A stretch of 19,773 bases of DNA from Acidobacteriota bacterium (GCA_021814355.1 JAKAIJ010000017.1:1-19773), one strand, 5' to 3'. Counted from the first letter of the stretch, positions 6,829 to 15,834 are shown. Notes: generated by a model not told the origin, from the sequence alone. Numbers and translations are program-made.

Positions 6829-9800
6829 TCATTTCGCGGAAGGGAGCGTCAGGACGAGCTGCCCCGCCTCGGCCGCGTCCACTTTCCTCAGGAAGTCGGC
6901 GAAGGCCGCGTAGCGATCCGGCCAGAGGACCTGGAACGGAATGCGCCCCCTGCGCTCGAAGACGACGGCGTCGCCCTCCCTCCGACTCTTCAGGTGATAC
7001 TCCCCGAAGGGCGTCTCCAGGTCCAGGGAGGGGAGCGCGTACTCCAGCTTCCCGCCGGGCGGGAGCTTCAAGGTGTAGGCCTGATTCAGGAAAAGGAAAC
7101 CGCCGGTGGAGAGTGGCAGCGCGCGCTTCTCCAGGCTGGCAAGCTGCTTCGAGAGGTTGAGCGGCGGGATGGGCTCGGTCACCGTGAGCCGCTCCCCGGT
7201 CCGGACCGCGAACCCCCGGACGGTCAGGTCGTAGTTCCACCCCAGGGGCCGCTCCGCGTCCTCGAAGTCCTTCAGATCGTAGGAACGGAGGTCGGCGTTG
7301 CCGTATTGCCGGGAAAGCGCCATCTGGAGCACCTTGCCCCACTGATCCTTTCCGATCCGCTGGAGCGTCCCGCGGAGCGACTCGCCCGAGTCGGGATCGA
7401 GGCGCTGGCGGTGGGCGATGGCGAGCGAGCCGTCGGCCGCGAGGGTGCGGGTCTCCTCCTCCCGGCCCGAGACCCAGGGGGCGAACTCGACCGGGAGGGT
7501 CACGGCCTTCCAGGGCTCGTCCCCCGTAACCGGCAGCGCTCGCGCCCCCTGGAGGAACCAAGGCAGCACGGCGGCCGCGCGGTACGGGCTCGCCAGGGTG
7601 TAGAGCGCCGGCGCCGCCCCGGGCGCCGACACCTCAAGGACCGGCACCCCGTAGCGCCCCGCCTGGGGCAGTCCATCGCGGTCCGTGCGGCTGGTGACCG
7701 GCTCCGCGAAGAGCACCCGGTACGGGATTCCGGCCAGGTCGAGGAAGGCGCACGCGACGGGGATCCGGTTCCCACGCCGCGTCATGAGGGTCTGGGTCGG
7801 GTCCTGCCAGGACTCCGACTCCTCTCCGTCCACCTCCTTCAGGACGTAGCGGACGATGGCGTCTCGCTTCGCCGGGGGCGTCGCCGCTCCCTTCACCGCG
7901 TTGGCGTACCGAGCCTCGATCTCCGGCGTCACCTGGAACGCCCCCATGAGCCGGTTCTTCAGGAAGAGTCCGATGTCCTCCCAGTGGATTCCCCCCACGG
8001 CCTCGGCGAGGGGGACGAAGAGCGTCTTGTAGGGCGTGTTGGGCTCCGGCGCCAGCCGCGGCATGGAGCGGAACTCCCAGTTGCGGGCCTCGCGGCCCGC
8101 GCCGGAAACCACTTCGGCGGGCCTGGGAAGGTTCTGCTCGTAGAACTCCATGGCCATATCCGACGGGTACTCGAGGTACCACTGGGTGCGGTGGAACGGG
8201 CGGTCCAGGTCCTGGAAGAGGAAGACCTGAGCGGTGATGTAGGAGCGGCTTCGGATTTCGTTGGGCGGCAGGAAGGTGACGTACTCGTACTCCACCAGGT
8301 CGCCCGGCTCCAGCCCCGGCATGCTGATGGTGGCCTTGTCGGGGATCTGCTCTGGTTCCAGGACCCTGCCGTCGGGCTTCACCGTCCGCACGGCAAGGAT
8401 CACCTGGCCCCGCAGGGACTGTTCGCCTTCGCGGTCCACGCCCTCCTTGTCGTTGACCCGGATGATCCCGTGGTACCGCTCGAGGGACGCGCCGTCGGGC
8501 TCCACGCGGGTGTACTGCTGGTCGAGCACCAGGGAGGAGGGGGCCGACTCGGGCCCCTCGGTTTTGTCCTCCAAAAGCACTTGCTGCAGCGTCAGGTGGT
8601 GGTCCTCGAAGGGGAGCGGCTCGCCCAGCACCCAGCGGGCCACATCAATCTGGAAGAGCCGGGGGCGCTGCTTCTTCAGTCCGTCCCAGACCTCCCGGGC
8701 CTGGACATCCCGGCCCTGGAGGAAAAGCACCCGGGCCAGCATGAGCGCGGCCTCCTCGTCCTCGGGGTTCGCCGCCGCCAGCGCCCGGAATCCGCGCTCC
8801 GCCGCGGCGTACTCTCCCGCGCGGGCGTCGAGCTTCGCGAGGCGCCGCGCGAAGGTCAGGTCGCGGTCGCCGTAGTCCTGCGCCTCCCGCTCGAGCAGGA
8901 CCCTGAGCGCGTCCCACTGGAGGGTGGATTCCAGGTAGTCCTCCTGCTCCGGGTCGGCGCCGCGGAGCTTGGCGAGCCGCGCGATTGCCTCGCGCTGGAC
9001 GGCCCGGTCCGCCAGGGCCCCCGCAAAACCGGCCCAGGCGGACTCCACCTCCTCACTGGCCGGGTGCGACGACCGGACGCTCTCGAGGACCTCACGCGCC
9101 TCCGCCATCCACCCCTTCTGCTGGAGCCGGGAGGCCAGCCGGAGGCCCCAGCGGTAGTCGCCCGGGTGCTGCTCGAGAAGCTGCTTGAGGATGGGCAGGT
9201 CCTCGTCGGAATCGGACGAGGCGTTCTTCATGAGCGCTAGGCAGAACCGCGCGAGGGGGCATTCCGGGTCAATGGCGGTCACCGCTTCCACGGCCTTTTC
9301 CGAGCGGCTCTGGGCGAGGCGGGACGGAAGGTCGTCCGCCTGGAAGAGGTAGGCCTGGGCCACCAGCAGATTCCAGAAGAGGCACTGCGGCGCCCCCGCC
9401 GCGGCCCGCTCGAGCTGGAGCCGGCCGGAGGCCACGTCGCCCATCCACCGCGCGTAGAGCCCCTCCAGCGCCGGTGCGCGCGGGTCCGCCGCGGGGAACT
9501 CGCCGGGAAAGCGGGTCGCGAGGGGGCCCAGGTTCCTGGAGGGGGCCGGGCGGCCGGGAGGAGCGAACGCCCCCTCGGTCCAGGTGAGGGGCAGGGCCAC
9601 CCCCGTCCCGTCCAGGAGCGCCAGGTGGATCCCCTCGCCCCGCCCGGCGCAGAACGTCTTCACCAGCAGGGAGTGGGCGCCCGCTCCGAGGAAGACCCTT
9701 TGGACCGCGGTGGGGTTCTCCTGGCGGCGGAAGCTGTTCTTGCTGAGGATCTCTGCACCGTCCAGGTAGACGCGGAAGGAGGTGGCCGCGTTGCAGTAGA

Positions 9801-10506
9801 CGATCGCCTCGGTCTCCCCGGCCAGGGAGAACGGGAAGTAAGCGAAGACGTTGCATTCGCGGTCCTCGGGCATCCTGTAGAGGGGGGGCCGCGTCAGCGG
9901 GAGATCCCACTGGGAGGCCTCCCAGGAGAGATCGCCCCACCGGCCCGCCTCCGGGCCGGTCCGCGCCAGGAAGTCGAGGCGGGCGCGGGTGCTCGCCTGC
10001 ACCGCGAAGTACCCGCGGTCCACGAATCCCGCGCGCCGCATGGCGCCGCGGCGCTCCGCGGGGGTCCCCCTCCTGGCGGCGAGCCGGTAGGCGAGCCAGC
10101 GGAGGTTGAAGCGTACCAGCGGCTCGAGGGAGGCCGGCTCCCCCAGCGCCGCCAGGTTGTCGGAGACGAGGCGGGTGGTGGCCTCGTTGAAGAACGCCTC
10201 CTCGGTGAGTAGGTCCTCCAGGAGGAACGCGGCGGGGCTCGCGGGGTCCCGGCGCAGCCCCTCGACGGCGGCGACCACCGCCTGCTCGCGCTCCCCCGAG
10301 GCCAAATGGGCCAGGGCGAGCGCGTAGGCGCCCAGCGCATCGGCGGGCTTCGCCTCCAGCTCGGCTGCGAAGGCTTTCTCGAGCTCGGCGGCGGTGCCAC
10401 CGTCGAGGGCCCGTTTCCAGGCGGGGCTCAGCTCCGCAGGCGCCTGCGCCACGGCGGCGCAGGAGAAAACGAGGAGGGCGGCGGCGAGGAACGGGCGGCG
10501 GCTCAT
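6829..10506 (-). CDS. Large exported TPR/DUF3857/transglutaminase-like protein, catalytic triad lost
   Basis: A 1225-residue protein with a signal peptide (MSRRPFLAAALLVFSCAAVA, probable cleavage after AQA). After a helical N-terminal region comes a beta-rich domain (PFSLAGETEAIVYCNAATSF, then FRVYLDGAEILSKNSF) resembling sugar-binding jelly rolls. TPR-like repeats follow (GEYAAAERGFRALAAANPED and others). Then comes DUF3857 (about 630-800; VEYEYVTFLPPNEIRSRSYI), a transglutaminase-like segment and a C-terminal beta region (LEYALPSLDLETPFGEYHLK). In the upstream paralogue the Cys motif reads RRFGDCKDKALLLCAML; here it is RRGNRIPVACAFLDLAG (Asn913), three residues shorter and without the Cys. 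The His and Asp sites are also replaced (YGVPVLEV, LYTLASPY). It should therefore not be an active transglutaminase or protease. Its ATG overlaps the upstream stop in ATGA; GGGAGG sits 6 bases before the ATG. An open frame running on to 12522 is only the absence of stops in GC-rich DNA. Confidence 0.9.
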   Translation of the reverse strand: MSRRPFLAAALLVFSCAAVAQAPAELSPAWKRALDGGTAAELEKAFAAELEAKPADALGAYALALAHLASGEREQAVVAAVEGLRRDPASPAAFLLEDLLTEEAFFNEATTRLVSDNLAALGEPASLEPLVRFNLRWLAYRLAARRGTPAERRGAMRRAGFVDRGYFAVQASTRARLDFLARTGPEAGRWGDLSWEASQWDLPLTRPPLYRMPEDRECNVFAYFPFSLAGETEAIVYCNAATSFRVYLDGAEILSKNSFRRQENPTAVQRVFLGAGAHSLLVKTFCAGRGEGIHLALLDGTGVALPLTWTEGAFAPPGRPAPSRNLGPLATRFPGEFPAADPRAPALEGLYARWMGDVASGRLQLERAAAGAPQCLFWNLLVAQAYLFQADDLPSRLAQSRSEKAVEAVTAIDPECPLARFCLALMKNASSDSDEDLPILKQLLEQHPGDYRWGLRLASRLQQKGWMAEAREVLESVRSSHPASEEVESAWAGFAGALADRAVQREAIARLAKLRGADPEQEDYLESTLQWDALRVLLEREAQDYGDRDLTFARRLAKLDARAGEYAAAERGFRALAAANPEDEEAALMLARVLFLQGRDVQAREVWDGLKKQRPRLFQIDVARWVLGEPLPFEDHHLTLQQVLLEDKTEGPESAPSSLVLDQQYTRVEPDGASLERYHGIIRVNDKEGVDREGEQSLRGQVILAVRTVKPDGRVLEPEQIPDKATISMPGLEPGDLVEYEYVTFLPPNEIRSRSYITAQVFLFQDLDRPFHRTQWYLEYPSDMAMEFYEQNLPRPAEVVSGAGREARNWEFRSMPRLAPEPNTPYKTLFVPLAEAVGGIHWEDIGLFLKNRLMGAFQVTPEIEARYANAVKGAATPPAKRDAIVRYVLKEVDGEESESWQDPTQTLMTRRGNRIPVACAFLDLAGIPYRVLFAEPVTSRTDRDGLPQAGRYGVPVLEVSAPGAAPALYTLASPYRAAAVLPWFLQGARALPVTGDEPWKAVTLPVEFAPWVSGREEETRTLAADGSLAIAHRQRLDPDSGESLRGTLQRIGKDQWGKVLQMALSRQYGNADLRSYDLKDFEDAERPLGWNYDLTVRGFAVRTGERLTVTEPIPPLNLSKQLASLEKRALPLSTGGFLFLNQAYTLKLPPGGKLEYALPSLDLETPFGEYHLKSRREGDAVVFERRGRIPFQVLWPDRYAAFADFLRKVDAAEAGQLVLTLPSAK

Positions 10507-13500
10507 GGTGCACCTCCCGCGGGAAGGACCCGTACCCGCTCGGAGACGGCCTGGTCTACCCGGATGCAGAACTCGCGGAACGCGGCGTATCGGTCGGGCT
10601 CGACGCGCCGCGTGGAGAGGGTCACCTCGGTCACGACGGTGAGCGCCCCCTCCGAGCGGGTCACGGCACGGGAAAAGGCGCCGAAGGGCGTGTCGAAGCG
10701 GAGCTCCGGAGGGGCCTCCACCGCGTACCCCGCCGGGACCCGGTAGGTGACGGCGTAGCGCTGGCGCCAGGGGTAGGCGAGTTCGAGCGGGAAGGCGCGC
10801 GACGCGAGCCGCCCGTACTGCTCCGCCATGTCGAGGTTCCCCAGCCACGTGGGAACGCTGGCTCGGCCGGGGCCGTCGGCCCGCGCCACCCCGCCGAGCC
10901 GCCCCTCCAGCGCAAAGCGCACGGACCGGTTGAGATCGGACAGGTCGCCGCAGGCCACTTTCCCCACGCGGGTGCCCGGGAAGTTGCTCGAGAGCCCCTT
11001 TTCGAAGAGCTCGCGGCGCTTGTCCGGGTCCTGGTAGCTCCGGCGCACCCAGGCGCATTCTTGGCCCGCGAAGCCGACCTCCGCCGCGAACTCCGCGTCG
11101 GCGGCGCCGGGCGCGAGCGAGAGCGTGTAGGCCACGTCGTAGCGGTTGTCCTCCACCTGGTCCAGCGGGGTCGTGGCCTTCCGGGCCTTCCCGTCCGCGC
11201 AGACGAGGAGCACCTCCACCCCCCGGTCCTGCCACGGCAGCTCGTGGAGGCCCGAGTACTCCGCGGTGCCGTCGAGGTAGAGGTCCAAGGAGGGCACGTA
11301 AGCGATGCAGTGGTTGAAGACCGCGAGGGACGCCGGCGTGTCGGCGAGGGCCCCCAGGTTGCGGGTGCGGACCAGCACCATGCAGGCGTCCACCCCCGCG
11401 GCGCGCAACATGGCGCAGAGGAGCAGCGCCTTGTCCTTGCAGTCCCCGAAGCGGCGCTCGAAGATCTGCCGCGCCTTGTAGGGCTTGTAGCCGTGGACGC
11501 CGAACTCGAGGCCCACGTAGCGGGTCTGCTGGACGACCCAGGTGTGGACGGCGCGGACCTTCTCGGCGTCCCCGGAGAGTCCCTTCACCAGCGAGGCCAC
11601 CTGGTCCCGCACGGCCGGGGTCACCTCCCACTGGTCCTGGATGAACCCGGCGTACCAGGCCCCCATCGCCTCCCGGTCGGCGAAGGTGGAGACGTGGAGG
11701 TACGGGCTGGACTCGGTGAACCCGGGCATCCCGGGCTCCTGCTGGGCGCGCGGGACTTCCCGCTGGGTCCAGCTGTAGATCTTCCGATCCGGGCGGGAGA
11801 CGACGATGGGGCGCACGTCCAGCCTCTCCTGCCTCACGTGAAGCTCCAGGGCCGCCGGCAGCTGGAGGGTGTAACGCTTGAGGAGGACGGGGGCATTCTC
11901 CGAGAAAAGCTCCAGGTCCCCGAAGTACCGCCCGTAGTCGTTGCGGTCGGCCACGTCGGAAACGACGTACTCGACCCAGAGCCGGTCTCCAGGCTGGAGG
12001 CCTGGGAAGTGGAGGACCAGGTTGCGGTTCCGATAGTAGAGCCGGACCTGGGGGTCCGAGAGGGCGTCGGTGACGAAGGAGTCCGCGTGGACCTTGGCCC
12101 CGTCGGACTTGAGCACGCAGGCGTCGAGGACCCGCACCTCCTGCCGGTCGGGGTCGAAGGGGATCGGGTAGTACTGCATCTGCCGCGCGGCCCCCGCCTG
12201 GAGGAGCTGGAGAACCCTCTGGGTGTAGCGGCTCGAGAGCCCGGACTCCTGCACCTGTACCACCGTGTTGTCCACGAGCACCACCAGGGGCTGCTCGCGG
12301 TCCGACGGGCCGGGCGCGGGCAGGTCGGCGCGCTCGACCTTGTACGCCCCGTAAAAGGGGGACTCCTGGGGGCGGAGGTAGGCGACCTTCTGCTTCCACT
12401 CCTCCGCCTGCGGTTTGAGCTCGAGGGCCCGCTGGTAGCCGGCGAGGGCGGCCTCCCGGTCCCCCAGGGCCAGGGCGATATCGGCCGAGAGCGCCTGCCC
12501 CTCCGGCCAGTCGGGCGCCCACCCCAGGGCGGGGGCCAGGGCCGCCTTCGCGTCGGCGGGCCGGTTGAGGGCCAGCAGCCAGGTCGCTTCTCCGCGAACC
12601 GCCTCTCGGTTGAAGGGAACGCGGGCGATAAAATCGGCGTAGAGCGCCTCGGCCTCCTTCCCCTTTCCGGCGGACCTGTAGAGCTGGAGCAGCTCGAACT
12701 GGGGGCCCTCCAGGGTCTGGTGGCGCAGGACGAAGGCCGCGAGAACCGACGCCCGCCGGTCGCCCTCGCCGAGGGCTCGTAGGCTCTCGAGGTAGGCCTC
12801 CTGCACGCAGTCCGACTCGGGAAACCGGGCGGCCAAGACCCGGAGGTCCGCCGCGGCGAGTCCGTCGGTGAGGAACCGCAGCCGGGCCCGGTCCCGCGCG
12901 CAGAGGACCGCCAAGTCGCCCGGCGACGCGGCGAGCGCCCGGTCCAGGTACCGGAGCCCCACCAGCGGCATGTTGCGCCTCAAGTAGTACTCACCCAGAC
13001 GCCGCAGCGCCCCCGCGTCCGCGGGGTCCAGGGCCGTGGCCTTGGTCCAGGCGTCGCGCTGGAGGTTGTGGTCCGGTTCGGAGTCGCCGAGGAGCACGAA
13101 GGCCCAGGGATCGCTCTTCAGCGCCTCCGCGGCCTCGCGCAGAATCTGCGTGTCCCTCTGTTCGCTGCGGTCGAAGGTCCTCGCGCGGTAGAGGTATTCG
13201 CCCCAGAGGAGCTTGGCGCGGGGATCGCCCACCTTCGCCCCGCGCGCCAGTTCCGCCCCCGGGTCGTAGGGGGCTGCTCCTCCGGCCGGTGAGCCGTCCT
13301 TAGCGAGGATGGCGCTCAGGCGCTCCTTGGGCTCGCCGGGGTCGGAGGTGGCCCTCCACCCTCTTAAAGTCGCCCCCCGGGAATCGGTGAGCCTCAAGGT
13401 GAAGTTCCAGCTCGCCTCCTGGTTGCAGACCTTCACCAGGATGAGGTTCCACCCCCTGCGCAGCGTGCAGGGATCGGCGAAGTGGTCGAAGGCGCGCCCG

Positions 13501-14174
13501 TTATACCGCCGGGCGCCTCCCACCTGCTCGCCGTCCACCCAGATCTTGTGGGCCTCGTTGTAACCGCCCCGCAGGACGCACGGGGTGTCCTGCTCCACGC
13601 GGACGAAGGCGGCGGCGTAGCCGACCACCTTCTCGGCGGGCGCGAGAAAGGCGTCCAGGCGTACCAGCTCGTCCCCGCGGCCCTGGGGCGCCCGCCTCCA
13701 GGAAATTTCGTGCTCCTCCTTCCCGAAGTAGCGGCCCGCGAAATCGAGAGCCCGCTCGGGGTCGAAGGGCGTGTCCCAGCCGAGCTTGCTCTCGTCCGAG
13801 TAGGGACCGAGGACCAGCCAGGAGCGCACGAACCCCTGCGCCGCCGTGAGCGCCTCCGCCTCCTTCCATCGCCCCCTCGCCTGAAGCTGGGCGCGCAGCA
13901 GCTCGCGGGCGTGGGCTTTCACCTCGGGCTGGGCGTCGGGAGCCGCCGCCAGCCGGGTCAGGAGAATCAGGAGGGGCTCGCCGCTGGGGGCCTGGGACGC
14001 GAGATCGGCGGCCCGGTGGAGTGCCACGATGGAGCCCGCTCCGCGCCGGCCCTCCCAAGCCTCCGCCAAGGAGCGCTCGAAGAGGGAGCCACCCGCCCCG
14101 GCGGCGGCGCGGGGGGCCAGGGCGAGCGCGAGCAGGAGCAGCGCGAGGGTCGCCGGAGGTCGTCGTGGGCGCAT
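10503..14174 (-). CDS. Large exported TPR/DUF3857/transglutaminase-like protein with intact triad
   Basis: A 1223-residue protein, nearly the same length and layout as its downstream neighbour. It has a signal peptide (LALLLLALALAPRAAAGAGG), an N-terminal beta-rich domain (about 110-290; WLVLGPYSDESKLGWDTPFD and VLRGGYNEAHKIWVDGEQVG), and TPR-like helices (about 320-610; for example DREAALAGYQRALELKP). Next is DUF3857 (about 625-800; GLQPGDRLWVEYVVSD) and a transglutaminase-like domain. The catalytic residues look complete: Cys912 in RRFGDCKDKA, His955 in FNHCIAYV and Asp968 in LYLDGTAEYSG. A C-terminal beta region ends the protein. Such proteins occur in periplasm-facing settings in several GC-rich phyla; crosslinking or proteolytic substrates are not known here. 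The ATG at 14174 overlaps the radical SAM stop as TGATG, with AGGGA 5 bases upstream, so its translation is probably coupled to that gene. Confidence 0.92.
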   Translation of the reverse strand: MRPRRPPATLALLLLALALAPRAAAGAGGSLFERSLAEAWEGRRGAGSIVALHRAADLASQAPSGEPLLILLTRLAAAPDAQPEVKAHARELLRAQLQARGRWKEAEALTAAQGFVRSWLVLGPYSDESKLGWDTPFDPERALDFAGRYFGKEEHEISWRRAPQGRGDELVRLDAFLAPAEKVVGYAAAFVRVEQDTPCVLRGGYNEAHKIWVDGEQVGGARRYNGRAFDHFADPCTLRRGWNLILVKVCNQEASWNFTLRLTDSRGATLRGWRATSDPGEPKERLSAILAKDGSPAGGAAPYDPGAELARGAKVGDPRAKLLWGEYLYRARTFDRSEQRDTQILREAAEALKSDPWAFVLLGDSEPDHNLQRDAWTKATALDPADAGALRRLGEYYLRRNMPLVGLRYLDRALAASPGDLAVLCARDRARLRFLTDGLAAADLRVLAARFPESDCVQEAYLESLRALGEGDRRASVLAAFVLRHQTLEGPQFELLQLYRSAGKGKEAEALYADFIARVPFNREAVRGEATWLLALNRPADAKAALAPALGWAPDWPEGQALSADIALALGDREAALAGYQRALELKPQAEEWKQKVAYLRPQESPFYGAYKVERADLPAPGPSDREQPLVVLVDNTVVQVQESGLSSRYTQRVLQLLQAGAARQMQYYPIPFDPDRQEVRVLDACVLKSDGAKVHADSFVTDALSDPQVRLYYRNRNLVLHFPGLQPGDRLWVEYVVSDVADRNDYGRYFGDLELFSENAPVLLKRYTLQLPAALELHVRQERLDVRPIVVSRPDRKIYSWTQREVPRAQQEPGMPGFTESSPYLHVSTFADREAMGAWYAGFIQDQWEVTPAVRDQVASLVKGLSGDAEKVRAVHTWVVQQTRYVGLEFGVHGYKPYKARQIFERRFGDCKDKALLLCAMLRAAGVDACMVLVRTRNLGALADTPASLAVFNHCIAYVPSLDLYLDGTAEYSGLHELPWQDRGVEVLLVCADGKARKATTPLDQVEDNRYDVAYTLSLAPGAADAEFAAEVGFAGQECAWVRRSYQDPDKRRELFEKGLSSNFPGTRVGKVACGDLSDLNRSVRFALEGRLGGVARADGPGRASVPTWLGNLDMAEQYGRLASRAFPLELAYPWRQRYAVTYRVPAGYAVEAPPELRFDTPFGAFSRAVTRSEGALTVVTEVTLSTRRVEPDRYAAFREFCIRVDQAVSERVRVLPAGGAP

Positions 14175-15043
14175 CAGGTCCCTCTCAGGAAGGCGGGCCG
14201 CAGGGGCAGGAGCCCGCGGCGGGCCGCATCCACGGCGGCGAGGAGCTTCTCCCGGTCCCGGGAGAGGCGCCCGCCGATGGGCAGCGGGTTGGAGGCGTGG
14301 TTGGCGCGGAAAACCGTCTCCTCCAGCGCCAAGCGGCGCAGGAGGGTTTCCAACTCCGCAAGGATGCCCGCGTCGTCCGGGAGAACGAACTTTCCCGTGG
14401 CCATCCGCCGGTGGAGCGGCGCCTGGGGAACCGGAAACCAGGTGAGGCAGGAGAGATGGTGGGGCTGCATGGCGTTGAGCGCCTCGGCGGAGCGCGCCGC
14501 GTGGTTCTCCGAACCCTCCACCCCGCCGAGGCCCAAGAGGAGCATGACCGACGACCGCATCCCCGCCGCGTGGCCTCTTTTCACCGCCTCCACGGTCTGG
14601 GCCGCCGTGGCCCCCTTGCGGACCGCCCTCAGCACGTCGTCGTCCCCCGACTCGAGCCCCAGGTAGAAGAGCGATAGGCCGGCCTCGCGCAGGGTCCAGA
14701 GCTCCTCCGGCGACTTCTCGAGGAGGTTGGAGGGGGAAGCGTAGAGGCTCACCCGCCGCAGCCACGGTAGGTTCTCCCTCAGCGCCCGGAGCACCGCCAG
14801 GAGCGTTTGCGTGGGGGCCGCCAGCGCGTCCCCGTCCCCCAGGAAGACCCGTGGCGCCTCCGGCCATCTCTTGCCCGCCTCCCGGATCTCATCGAGGAGA
14901 TCCTCCACCTCGCGGACGGCGTACCGCTTGGTGCGGTACATGGCGCAGAAGGTGCAGGCGTTGTGGGAGCAGCCCACGGTCACCTGGAAGATGAGGCTCT
15001 CTGCTTCGGAGGGGGGCCTGAAGAGGGGCTCCACGTAGCGCAT
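14174..15043 (-). CDS. Radical SAM protein with Cx4Cx2C cluster motif
   Basis: A 289-residue protein. The N-terminus MRYVEPLFRPPSEAESLIFQ and the motif GCSHNACTFCAMYRTKR identify a radical SAM family (COG1032-like by memory). Cys25, Cys30 and Cys33 would hold the 4Fe-4S cluster. Their spacing is Cx4Cx2C rather than the textbook Cx3Cx2C; I believe this is normal for the GCSHNxCTFCxMY family. Other family-like marks are FLGDGDAL (approximately residues 69-76), YLGLESGDDDVL and MLLLGLGGVEGSENH. There is no B12-binding or SPASM-type cysteine-rich tail. The length is normal and the reaction catalysed is unknown. The ATG at 15041-15043 has GAGGT 5 bases upstream. It lies 41 bases after tsaB and overlaps the next large gene by one base (TGATG). 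Confidence 0.92.
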   Translation of the reverse strand: MRYVEPLFRPPSEAESLIFQVTVGCSHNACTFCAMYRTKRYAVREVEDLLDEIREAGKRWPEAPRVFLGDGDALAAPTQTLLAVLRALRENLPWLRRVSLYASPSNLLEKSPEELWTLREAGLSLFYLGLESGDDDVLRAVRKGATAAQTVEAVKRGHAAGMRSSVMLLLGLGGVEGSENHAARSAEALNAMQPHHLSCLTWFPVPQAPLHRRMATGKFVLPDDAGILAELETLLRRLALEETVFRANHASNPLPIGGRLSRDREKLLAAVDAARRGLLPLRPAFLRGT

Positions 15044-15084
15044 GCGACCTCGGAGGGGGATTCTATCCCGCCGCCCTCCCGCGG

Positions 15085-15759
15085 TCAACGCGCCCGCCTG
15101 CCCGGGGGCATGGCCGCGTCGGGCGCGCGGACGTAGAGCGCGTGGAGCGTGTCTCCCGGCTCGCCGGCGGAGAGGCGTGCCAGGGCGGACCTTGCGGCGG
15201 GCAAGGCGAGATTGGGGATGTCGGGCGCGCTGAAACAGCTCCCCGGCAGCACCGGTAGGAGCGGTACGCCGTCCCCGACGGCCCAGGCGAGCTCGACCCC
15301 CGCAGGAAGAGCGTCGGCAGGATCGAGGGCCTCGGGCTCCGAGAGGGACTCGAGCGATCCGGCGCGGGCCCTGAACCGCCGGCAGTAGACCTGGCCCCGG
15401 CGGGCGTCGAGGAGGGCGATCCCCTCCCCCTCCCGGCCGTAAGCCAGGGCGAGGGCGGTGAGGCTGTCCAGTCCGTAGGCGGGGGTCCCCCGCGCCCGGG
15501 CGAGCCCCAACGCCGCGGCCAGCCCCACGCGGAGGCCGGTGAACGAGCCCGGCCCCGTCACGACGCCCACCGCCGCGAGGCCCTCGGGCGAGGCCCCCGC
15601 CCGGTCCAGGAGGGCGAGAATCGCCGGTACGAGCCCCGTGGCGTGGGTCGCCACGCGCTCGTGGAGCGCCCCCACGAGGCCTCCCCGTCCGTCGAGGAGA
15701 GCCAGGTTCAGCCAGAAGGTGCAGGTGTCGAGGCCCAGGACCAGCGCGCGCGCCGTCAC
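15085..15759 (-). CDS. tsaB: tRNA threonylcarbamoyladenosine biosynthesis protein TsaB
   Basis: A 224-residue protein with the TsaB (YeaZ) signature: LVLGLDTCTFWLNLALLDG at the N-terminus, then VGVVTGPGSFTGLRVGLAAA (residues about 64-83). TsaB is the non-catalytic ASKHA-fold partner of TsaD; with TsaD and TsaE it transfers threonylcarbamoyl-AMP to A37 of ANN-decoding tRNAs. The length is as expected. The C-terminal tail (PDAAMPPGRRAR) is short and basic. The start is a GTG at 15757-15759 behind GGGAGAGGAC. It follows the intrinsic terminator of the membrane-protein gene, so it needs either its own promoter, which I could not identify convincingly, or read-through. The radical SAM gene follows after 41 bases. 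Confidence 0.94.
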   Translation of the reverse strand: MTARALVLGLDTCTFWLNLALLDGRGGLVGALHERVATHATGLVPAILALLDRAGASPEGLAAVGVVTGPGSFTGLRVGLAAALGLARARGTPAYGLDSLTALALAYGREGEGIALLDARRGQVYCRRFRARAGSLESLSEPEALDPADALPAGVELAWAVGDGVPLLPVLPGSCFSAPDIPNLALPAARSALARLSAGEPGDTLHALYVRAPDAAMPPGRRAR

Positions 15760-15770
15760 GTCCTCTCCCG

Positions 15771-15801
15771 CAAAGAAAACGGGGCCTGCGCCGCAGGCCC
15801 C
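15771..15801 (-). terminator. Intrinsic terminator after the small membrane-protein gene
   Basis: On the minus strand a perfect 9-bp stem GGGGCCTGC/GCAGGCCCC (15801-15793 with 15789-15781, 3-base loop) is followed by GTTTTCTTTG. It lies about 35 bases beyond the membrane gene's stop and 22 bases before the tsaB start. It would separate that transcript from the tsaB block, possibly incompletely because the U-run is interrupted. Confidence 0.8.
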
Positions 15802-15834
15802 GCGGTTCCGCGCATCTGGCGACCGCCTTAGACT

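Noticed and set aside
6994..9240. Long open frame on the + strand (748 codons) opposite the large downstream paralogue
   Set aside because: It is antisense to a protein with clear domains and gives an Arg/Leu/Gly/Val-rich sequence with no recognisable family. Long antisense frames are expected when third positions are nearly all G or C.
10507..12522. N-terminal extension that would make the downstream paralogue 1897 residues long
   Set aside because: This stretch lies out of frame over the upstream paralogue, encodes low-complexity Arg/Gly/Pro sequence, and ends right before a clear signal peptide start with its own ribosome-binding site at 10506.
14175..14867. Upstream extension of the triad-bearing large protein
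   Set aside because: It overlaps the radical SAM gene in another frame; the signal peptide starting at the ATG at 14174 with AGGGA upstream is a far better start.
14174..15043. Evidence for a RiPP or peptide-modification cluster around the radical SAM gene
   Set aside because: There is no precursor-peptide-like small ORF, no PqqD-like recognition domain and no SPASM cysteine tail; the adjacent genes encode very large exported proteins instead.
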